Part shown: piece after piece, positions 58,685 to 64,000 of the stretch
Numbering within the stretch: the stretch's first letter is position 1
How the letters are laid out: the number at the start of each line of letters is the position of its first letter
DNA from: CAZAMP01 sp964486455
GTDB taxonomy: Bacteria > Eisenbacteria > RBG-16-71-46 > CAZAMP01
Assembly: GCA_964486455.1 (NCBI GenBank)
Contig: CAZAMP010000009.1
Location: 1-64,000 of the forward strand
Direction: 5' to 3'
Length of the DNA stretch: 64,000 nt
The notes under the pieces: model-generated
Databases searched by the model: none
What the model saw: the letters and a program-made list of their open reading frames with translations, nothing else
Told to the model about the DNA's origin: nothing
Program-made: the position numbers and the translations under genes

Positions 58685-59082
58685 TGGCGAAACGGGTGCT
58701 CGTGGCAGATGACGAGCGCCACATCACGCACGTTCTGGACTTCACCTTCCGAATGGCCGGATATGAGATTCTGACTGCTGACGACGGTGAAACGGCACTG
58801 CGAATGGCGCGCGAAAGTTCCCCGGATCTCGTGATTCTCGATGTGATGATGCCAGGAATGGATGGCTATGAGGTCTGTCGGCACCTGAAGGCGGACCCGG
58901 AGACGTGTCAGATCCCCATCATCATGCTCTCCGCGAAGGTCCAACGTATCGATCACGATCTGGGACTCGAGTTCGATGCCGATGCCTACGTGAAGAAGCC
59001 CTTCAGCGGGCAGAAGCTGCTGGAGATCGCACGGTCTCTTCTCGGGGACGACCCGTCCGCCGACTGGCGTTGGGCGGGCTGA
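58684..59082 (+). CDS. single-domain response regulator
   Basis: The 132-residue CheY-like protein has VLVADDERHITHVL, VILDVMMPGMDGYEV (phospho-acceptor Asp), IIMLSAKVQ and AYVKKPFSGQKL. It has no output domain. Its ATG overlaps the stop of the GGDEF-type regulator, so both proteins are made together. The partner kinase is not in this window. Its stop lies 3 bp from the convergent secreted-protein gene. Confidence 0.85.
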   Translation: MAKRVLVADDERHITHVLDFTFRMAGYEILTADDGETALRMARESSPDLVILDVMMPGMDGYEVCRHLKADPETCQIPIIMLSAKVQRIDHDLGLEFDADAYVKKPFSGQKLLEIARSLLGDDPSADWRWAG

Positions 59083-59085
59083 TTC

Positions 59086-59673
59086 CTAGTCCGGACACGG
59101 ACCGCAGGTGTTTCTCCCCTTGCTCAATCCGTGTACTCGGGCCTCACCGAGCGCGCACTCTTTGATGGCAAGCGGCTTTTTGGAGGGCGTGTCACACGTC
59201 ATGATGTACGCGTGTTCGTCCGCGCTGTACTTCTGCACCCAGATCCTGCCCCATGAGCCGGCTTCGATCACGAGCACGCCCAGGAGGAGCAGGCTGTCCG
59301 GGCCCGCGGGGTAAATGCAGGTGTCGAAGGCGAGCCCCGTGCCGGTGCCGCTCGCCGGCCACGCGCCCATCGGGTACTCGTACTTTCCGTAACAAGGAAT
59401 CCACTTCGTCACGGTCACGCCGTCATCGTATCCGATTCCGAATCGCAAGTTCTGCATGCTGTCGAACTGCGATAGGACGATGTAGGCAAGCTGTTCGATC
59501 CTCGGGTCTCCCTGGGTGTTGATATCGGCGCAGCGCAGAGAGTCTTCCATGAGCGCACACGGCCCCTCGGAGGCGGGAACGAGATGGATCGAGAAGTGCG
59601 GTCCGTCTTCGGACGCCGCTGGAGCGGCGTGCAGAAGCGCGAGCGCGCAGAGCGCGATTGCGATACGTTTCAT
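59086..59673 (-). CDS. secreted protein of unknown function, Cys-containing
   Basis: The ATG at 59673 (preceded by GGAGGT) gives 195 residues with a signal peptide (MKRIAIALCALALLHAAPAASE). The mature part has about eight cysteines that could form disulfides (for example GPCALMEDSLRC, NTCGPCPD) and no recognised domain. An extended -10 element (TGCTATGCT on the minus strand, 59692-59700) lies just upstream. The larger reading frame further upstream is a shadow. Confidence 0.65.
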   Translation of the reverse strand: MKRIAIALCALALLHAAPAASEDGPHFSIHLVPASEGPCALMEDSLRCADINTQGDPRIEQLAYIVLSQFDSMQNLRFGIGYDDGVTVTKWIPCYGKYEYPMGAWPASGTGTGLAFDTCIYPAGPDSLLLLGVLVIEAGSWGRIWVQKYSADEHAYIMTCDTPSKKPLAIKECALGEARVHGLSKGRNTCGPCPD

Positions 59674-59691
59674 TGTGAACCTCCGCGGGGC

Positions 59692-59700
59692 AGCATAGCA
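59692..59700 (-). promoter_or_regulatory. extended -10 promoter of the secreted protein gene
   Basis: On the minus strand TGCTATGCT is an extended -10 element 19-27 bp before the ATG at 59673. A similar TGCTATACT precedes the ABC exporter. Confidence 0.4.
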
Positions 59701-59744
59701 CATCGCCGCTAGGGGGCCTACGCTGTGAACGGCCGAGCCGCGCG

Positions 59745-59774
59745 TTGACGCGACGCTTCCCTGGTTCCTATACT
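59745..59774 (+). promoter_or_regulatory. sigma70-like promoter of priA
   Basis: TTGACG (59745-59750) and TATACT (59769-59774) are separated by 18 bp, a good sigma70-type match. The transcript start would be near 59781, 60 bases before the GTG at 59840. Confidence 0.65.
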
Positions 59775-59778
59775 CGCC

Positions 59779-59801
59779 GGCGCGGAGCTTTTCTCCGCGC
59801 C
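59779..59801 (+). other. hairpin at the 5' end of the priA transcript
   Basis: GGCGCGGAG (59779-59787) and CTCCGCGCC (59793-59801) form a perfect 9-bp stem with a 5-base loop (CTTTT). With the predicted start near 59781 the hairpin would be at the very 5' end of the mRNA. No T-run follows, so it is not a typical terminator. Confidence 0.6.
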
Positions 59802-59839
59802 TGTCACTGATTTCATTTCCCGCTTCCAGAGAGCGCCCC

Positions 59840-61858
59840 GTGGAGCAATTCGCCGAAGTCGCCGTCCCCGTCCCGCTACGGCGATCGTTCACGTATCGGA
59901 TTCCGGAAGATCTTGCCGACCGAATCGGCCCCGGCGTGCAGGTCGAGGTTCCGTTCGGCCGAAAGAAGAGTCCCGGCTTCGTCATCGGTTTGACCGACAC
60001 GCCCGCCGTGCCGGTCGAGAGGCTGAAGCTGATCGAGAAAGTGACCTACCCGGAGCCGGTGTTTGACCGTCAGATCCTCGATCTGGCGTTCTGGGTGGCG
60101 GACTACTACGTGGCCTCGATCGGCGAGGTCCTCATGACCGCGCTGCCCGGCGGTATCCGGGCCGAGCCACGTCGCGCCAGCACGAGCAGGGCGAATGAAG
60201 AGCTGGGGCTCGCCAAGGTTCCGAAACGCCTCACGTCGGCCCAGAGCGCCGTCCTCAAGGAGATCGTTTCCTCCCTACGAGAGAACAGCTACGAGTCGTT
60301 TCTTCTCCACGGAGTTACCGGAAGCGGAAAGACGGAAGTCTATGTCAGGGCAGCCGAGGAGGTCGTTCGCAAGGGTGGTCAGGCACTCGTTCTCGTTCCC
60401 GAGATCGCGCTGTCGTTTCAGGTCGTCGAGCGCTTCCGCCTCGCCTTCGGGGACAGCGTCGGTGTCTTCCACAGCGCGATGACGAGGCGATCACGACAGG
60501 ATACCTGGCGGGCGGCCCGGTGCGGCGACCTCAGTGTGGTCGTCGGGGCCAGATCGGCCGTGTTCACACCGCTGCCGTCGCTGCGGCTTCTGGTCCTCGA
60601 CGAGGAGAACGACGGGGCCTATAAGCAGTCCGACTCTCCTCGCTACCACGCGCGCGAGGTGGGCATCATGAGGGCCCGCATGACCAATGCCGCGGTCGTG
60701 TTGGGAGGCGCGACCCCCTCCCTCGAGAGCTACGCGAACGCGATGAAGAAGAAGTACCGGTTGTTGAGTCTTCCCAGGCGTATCGACAACCGCCCGCGCG
60801 CACAGGTCCGGCTCGAGGATCTTCGCGAGGAGGAGGAGCGCCCGCGTCGGCGTGGCACGATTCTCAGTCCGACGCTCGCCGCGGAGGTGGCGGAGCGGAT
60901 CGAGAAGAAGGAGCAGGTGATTCTCTTCCTGAATCGCCGCGGCTACGCGCCGTTTGTGCAGTGTCGCCACTGCGGCTACGTCGCGACCTGCAGCGACTGC
61001 GACGTAAGTCTGACCTATCATCAAGACCGCCAGGCGCTCGTTTGTCACTACTGCGGGCAGGTGAAGGAGAACGTACAGGAATGCGAGAAGTGCGGGATGA
61101 TCCGCTTCTTCTTCGGCGGGATCGGGACGCAGAAGGTCGAAGAAGAGCTCGCCGCGGTTTTCCCGCGCGCCCGGATCCTGCGCTTTGACTTCGATTCGAC
61201 GCGCCGCGTCGGAAGCCACAGTCGGATCCTCAGCGCGTTCGCACGTGGCGATGCCGACATCCTTCTCGGGACACAGATGGTCGCCAAGGGGCTCGACTTC
61301 CCGCGCGTGACGCTCGTCGGTGTGATCTACGCGGACGCCGGGCTGAACATGCCGGACTTCCGCAGCGCCGAGCGCACGTTCCAGCTTCTCACGCAGGTGG
61401 CCGGTCGCGCCGGGCGTGGCAAACGCCCCGGTGAGGTCATTCTCCAGACGTTCTATCCCGATCACTACGCGCTGACGACGGCGGCCAAGCAGGATTACGA
61501 AGCGTTTTTCCGGGAAGAGATGGAGTGTCGGCGGGAGCTCCGCTATCCTCCGTTCTCCAGAATGGCGAACTTGCTTTTCGACGGCCGTCTCGAGGATCGG
61601 GTCATTGAGGCTGCCGAGTGGATCGCCTCTCACCTTGCCGGTTCGTCGGGGTCGGATTCGGTACACTTTCTCGGTCCCGCTCCACAGCCGCTCAGCCGGC
61701 TGAAAGGCAAGCACCGGTGGCATCTCGCGATGCGGGCCACCCGGCATGCCAGCTTGAAATCGCTTTGCGAAACGGCCTTTGATGCGTGGGACGAGCGCGA
61801 GCGGCGACTATCGTCGGTGCGCCTGTCGGTCGACGTCGATCCCGTGGATCTACTTTAA
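59840..61858 (+). CDS. priA: primosomal helicase PriA
   Basis: The 672-residue protein has an N-terminal PriA DNA-binding domain, Walker A LHGVTGSGKTEVYVRA, Walker B VLDEENDGAYKQ, helicase motif VVLGGATPSLES, eight cysteines in two zinc clusters (CRHCGYVATCSDC and CHYCGQ...CEKCG), and the C-terminal helicase half (LLGTQMVAKGLDFPRV, VAGRAGRG). PriA restarts stalled forks. Motif II is DEEN (Asp254-Asn257) instead of the usual DEEH, so the last residue is changed. The GTG at 59840 lies about 60 bases after the promoter. Confidence 0.92.
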   Translation: MEQFAEVAVPVPLRRSFTYRIPEDLADRIGPGVQVEVPFGRKKSPGFVIGLTDTPAVPVERLKLIEKVTYPEPVFDRQILDLAFWVADYYVASIGEVLMTALPGGIRAEPRRASTSRANEELGLAKVPKRLTSAQSAVLKEIVSSLRENSYESFLLHGVTGSGKTEVYVRAAEEVVRKGGQALVLVPEIALSFQVVERFRLAFGDSVGVFHSAMTRRSRQDTWRAARCGDLSVVVGARSAVFTPLPSLRLLVLDEENDGAYKQSDSPRYHAREVGIMRARMTNAAVVLGGATPSLESYANAMKKKYRLLSLPRRIDNRPRAQVRLEDLREEEERPRRRGTILSPTLAAEVAERIEKKEQVILFLNRRGYAPFVQCRHCGYVATCSDCDVSLTYHQDRQALVCHYCGQVKENVQECEKCGMIRFFFGGIGTQKVEEELAAVFPRARILRFDFDSTRRVGSHSRILSAFARGDADILLGTQMVAKGLDFPRVTLVGVIYADAGLNMPDFRSAERTFQLLTQVAGRAGRGKRPGEVILQTFYPDHYALTTAAKQDYEAFFREEMECRRELRYPPFSRMANLLFDGRLEDRVIEAAEWIASHLAGSSGSDSVHFLGPAPQPLSRLKGKHRWHLAMRATRHASLKSLCETAFDAWDERERRLSSVRLSVDVDPVDLL

Positions 61859-61868
61859 GGCGGAACGG

Positions 61869-63095
61869 ATGCGTGCCTCGATGCGCCGCGGACGCGGTCG
61901 ATTGCTGCGAATGGTTCTCCTCGTTGCGGTTCCCATGACGCTCATGGCCGGTTGCGGCAAGAACACAACTGTCATCGAGGCCCGGCGGCTCATCGGATCA
62001 GGGGACAGGGACGGCGCGCTCGTCAAGCTCCAGTCCGCCGCGCGTGAGAACCCCGGTGACGAGAAGGTCCTTTTCATGTTGGTTGCGACCGCGTCCACTC
62101 TCGGCCGCGACGAAGTCGTCATAGAGGCGCTCGACATGGCCGACGACCTCGGTGGCAAGAAACGCAACCGGTCGCGGAAGATCCGGCACGACCTTTGGCT
62201 CGAGCGGTATCAGCCCGCCTGGGCACTTCTCGATTCCGTTGAGCGGGCCGATCGCGACGACCTGCTGCGGGCGCTCGAGCAAGTTCGACAGTCCAAACGG
62301 ATTGAACCGTGGAACGCGGCCTGCCCGGCAGCCGAAGGAGAGCTGTTGCTCAGGACCGGTCGCTCCGAACCCGCGGACAGCAGCTTCAATCGCGCTATCG
62401 AGCTGACCCCCGCCGACTCCCGTTCCGCCGGACACGTCGTGACGTCGCTTCTGAGATCCGCGGACTATAAGGTCGGGCTCGGTGATCTGCGGTCGGCAAC
62501 GCGTCTCGCCCGTAGTGCCCATCAGCTTCAACCGGAGGATGCGCGCACTCTCTATGCCTTGGGTGTGCACCTCCATCGATTCGGGCGCGCGGAGGCCGAT
62601 ACGACCATCTTTCGGGAAGCGGCCGTGACGTTTCACGGCGTGCTGGAGAAGATCCCGGACGACTCGGACGCGCGCTACAATCTGGCGCTGACACTCTACC
62701 GGTTGGGCGACATCGAAACCGCGGAAGAAGAGATCAGGCGACTCCTGCGGGATGATCCGCTCCGGCCGCATGGATACCGCTTGCTCGCGCGGATCGCGAT
62801 CGACACCGAACGACGGGACCTCGCCCGAGGCGCGACCGTCGCGAAACGCGCGCTGGAAGGCGAAGAGGTGCCGGTGCCCGAGACCGCCCTCGGCGTCGGG
62901 AAGATCGCCGGCCACATCGGGCGGAAGCACTTCGTTCTGGACAGGCCGCCTGATCGGATCCATCGCTACACGGAAAGTCGTGGGGTACCGATCGAAGTCT
63001 GGTTCTTCACCGACGGTCCGTCCATTCGCGCGTACGCGGAAGAGCGGGTGATCGTCGGGCTCGATCTCTCTGGGGGTGACGGTGATCAACGATAA
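61869..63095 (+). CDS. TPR-repeat lipoprotein
   Basis: About 408 residues: a signal peptide with lipobox (LMAGC), then TPR-type repeats, for example ADSSFNRAIELTPADS, SAHQLQPEDARTLYALGVH and YNLALTLYRLGDIETAEEE. The ATG at 61869 lies 10 bp after the priA stop. It is probably a periplasmic protein-interaction adaptor. Its stop lies 12 bases inside the ilvC reading frame, so translation is likely coupled. Confidence 0.75.
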   Translation: MRASMRRGRGRLLRMVLLVAVPMTLMAGCGKNTTVIEARRLIGSGDRDGALVKLQSAARENPGDEKVLFMLVATASTLGRDEVVIEALDMADDLGGKKRNRSRKIRHDLWLERYQPAWALLDSVERADRDDLLRALEQVRQSKRIEPWNAACPAAEGELLLRTGRSEPADSSFNRAIELTPADSRSAGHVVTSLLRSADYKVGLGDLRSATRLARSAHQLQPEDARTLYALGVHLHRFGRAEADTTIFREAAVTFHGVLEKIPDDSDARYNLALTLYRLGDIETAEEEIRRLLRDDPLRPHGYRLLARIAIDTERRDLARGATVAKRALEGEEVPVPETALGVGKIAGHIGRKHFVLDRPPDRIHRYTESRGVPIEVWFFTDGPSIRAYAEERVIVGLDLSGGDGDQR

Positions 63096-64000
63096 GTCGG
63101 TTTCACTGGAGCCGATCAAGTCACTCCGGATCGGCATCCTGGGCTACGGGAATCAAGGGCGCGCCCAGGCGCTGAACCTGCGGGACTCGGGGCTGGACGT
63201 TCGCGTGGGGCTCAGACCGGGAAGCGCCACCCGCGCCGCGGTCGAGGACGAGGGACTCCAGGTCGCAAAACCGTCCGAGCTTGCCGGGGCGTGCGAGCTG
63301 CTCATGCTCCTCGCGCCCGACGAGGTTCTGGAAGACGTTTATCGGGACGAGCTTCGGCCGGCGCTTCGAAGCGGCTCCGCGATCGGGTTTGCGCACGGGG
63401 CGGCGCTATACTTCGGAACTTGGGATTTCCCGGAAGATGCCGATGTATTCCTTGTAGCGCCCGCCGGACCCGGAGTCGAACTTCGTGACCGTTACGTCAA
63501 AGGCGGGGGCGTTCCCGCGGTTGTCGCCATCGACCGTAACGGCTCCGGCTCGGCCCTCGACAAAGCGCTCGCCTATGCCAAGGCGATCGGATGCACGCGG
63601 GCCGGTGTTCTCCCAACGACGGTACGCGAAGAGGTCGTCATTGATCTCTTCGGTGAACAGACCGTTCTCTGCGGCGGTCTGACCGAGCTCGTAGCGAACG
63701 CGTACGACACGCTGGTCGAGGCCGGCTACAGCGCGGAGCTGGCCTACCTGGAGTGCGTACACCAGCTGACGATAACGACGGAGCTCATCCACCGATTCGG
63801 TGTGGATGGGATGTGGGACGCGATCTCCCGGACCGCACTCTACGGCAGCCTTCAACGAGGACCCAAGACCATCAGCCCGGAGTCCCGGGATCAGATGAAG
63901 GAAACGCTCCGTCGGATCGAATCGGGTGAGTTCTTCGCGGAGTTCTTGGAGGACGCGCGAAAGGGCGGAACGAAGCTCGGTGCCCTGCGCGACGCGGCAC
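63082..64000 (+). CDS. ilvC: ketol-acid reductoisomerase (partial at the window edge)
   Basis: The reading frame starts at the GTG at 63082 (another GTG at 63076 is in frame) and runs off the window. It shows the NADPH-binding IGILGYGNQGRAQALNLRDS, VAPAGPGVELRDRY, and the metal-binding DLFGEQTVLCGGLTELV and ECVHQL motifs. IlvC converts acetohydroxy acids to dihydroxy acids in branched-chain amino-acid synthesis. It overlaps the TPR lipoprotein by 14 bp. No other isoleucine-valine genes are in the window. Confidence 0.92.
   Translation, partial: MINDKSVSLEPIKSLRIGILGYGNQGRAQALNLRDSGLDVRVGLRPGSATRAAVEDEGLQVAKPSELAGACELLMLLAPDEVLEDVYRDELRPALRSGSAIGFAHGAALYFGTWDFPEDADVFLVAPAGPGVELRDRYVKGGGVPAVVAIDRNGSGSALDKALAYAKAIGCTRAGVLPTTVREEVVIDLFGEQTVLCGGLTELVANAYDTLVEAGYSAELAYLECVHQLTITTELIHRFGVDGMWDAISRTALYGSLQRGPKTISPESRDQMKETLRRIESGEFFAEFLEDARKGGTKLGALRDAA

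Noticed and set aside
60491..61747. 418-residue open frame on the minus strand over priA
   Set aside because: priA has complete helicase motifs and zinc clusters on the plus strand.

Overview
This window comes from a high-GC, Gram-negative (diderm) bacterium. The evidence is a SurA-like periplasmic chaperone, a TonB-dependent receptor, several lipoprotein signal peptides and a small outer-membrane-type protein. A large secreted protein ends in a FlgD/T9SS-like 'SPNPF ... G-x-Y' domain, and several proteins fuse a polytopic GT-C glycosyltransferase to TPR repeats. That mix is common in uncultured FCB-related phyla such as Eisenbacteria, Gemmatimonadota and Latescibacterota. The phylum is an inference, because no rRNA or tRNA gene was found here.

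Layout. 0.1-12.6 kb: a thioredoxin-fold protein, a D-2-hydroxyacid dehydrogenase-type FAD/Fe-S fusion, a haem-binding DUF3365 protein, a methyltransferase followed by a GT-C/TPR protein, a HhH-GPD DNA glycosylase, a membrane Fe-S oxidoreductase, and a minus-strand cluster of TPR protein, ECF sigma factor and zinc-finger anti-sigma factor. 12.8-21.3 kb: a TonB-dependent receptor with a frameshift near 14950, a histidine phosphatase, a second GT-C/TPR paralogue, a decayed SRPBCC fragment and a 930-residue secreted multidomain protein. 21.3-30.8 kb is a compact housekeeping run on the plus strand: Smr, SurA, S4/Hsp15, FtsE, FtsX, EnvC, DNA polymerase III delta prime, RicT/PSP1, TatD and RsmA. 30.8-36.2 kb: a heterodimeric ABC exporter on the minus strand, diverging from trxB, a two-haem lipoprotein and a phosphodiesterase. 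36.3-41.3 kb: a glycoside-hydrolase-like lipoprotein and a GT-C membrane protein.

41.4-46.7 kb is the most unusual cluster. It holds a LuxE-type acyl-protein synthetase, a small outer-membrane-type protein, a metzincin lipoprotein, a LuxC-type acyl reductase and a class III aminotransferase. Together these suggest a route acid to aldehyde to amine. 46.6-64 kb: a Gfo/Idh oxidoreductase, a Gly/Tyr/Trp-rich small protein, an MFS transporter, Era, a Fe-S PD-(D/E)XK nuclease, a UvrD-type helicase, another GT-C protein, TsaD, two response regulators (one with a GGDEF-type domain), PriA, a TPR lipoprotein and the 5' part of ilvC.

Non-coding signals include sigma70-like promoters before trxB, priA and the MFS gene, two small families of stem-loop repeats, one perfect 18-bp palindrome and one clear terminator. 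The sequence ATTGAGGCTAGAAT precedes both era and tsaD with its TAGAAT exactly six bases before the ATG, which suggests leaderless transcripts. The core TGAGGCTA recurs in two other intergenic regions. No CRISPR array, insertion sequence, prophage, tRNA or rRNA was seen.
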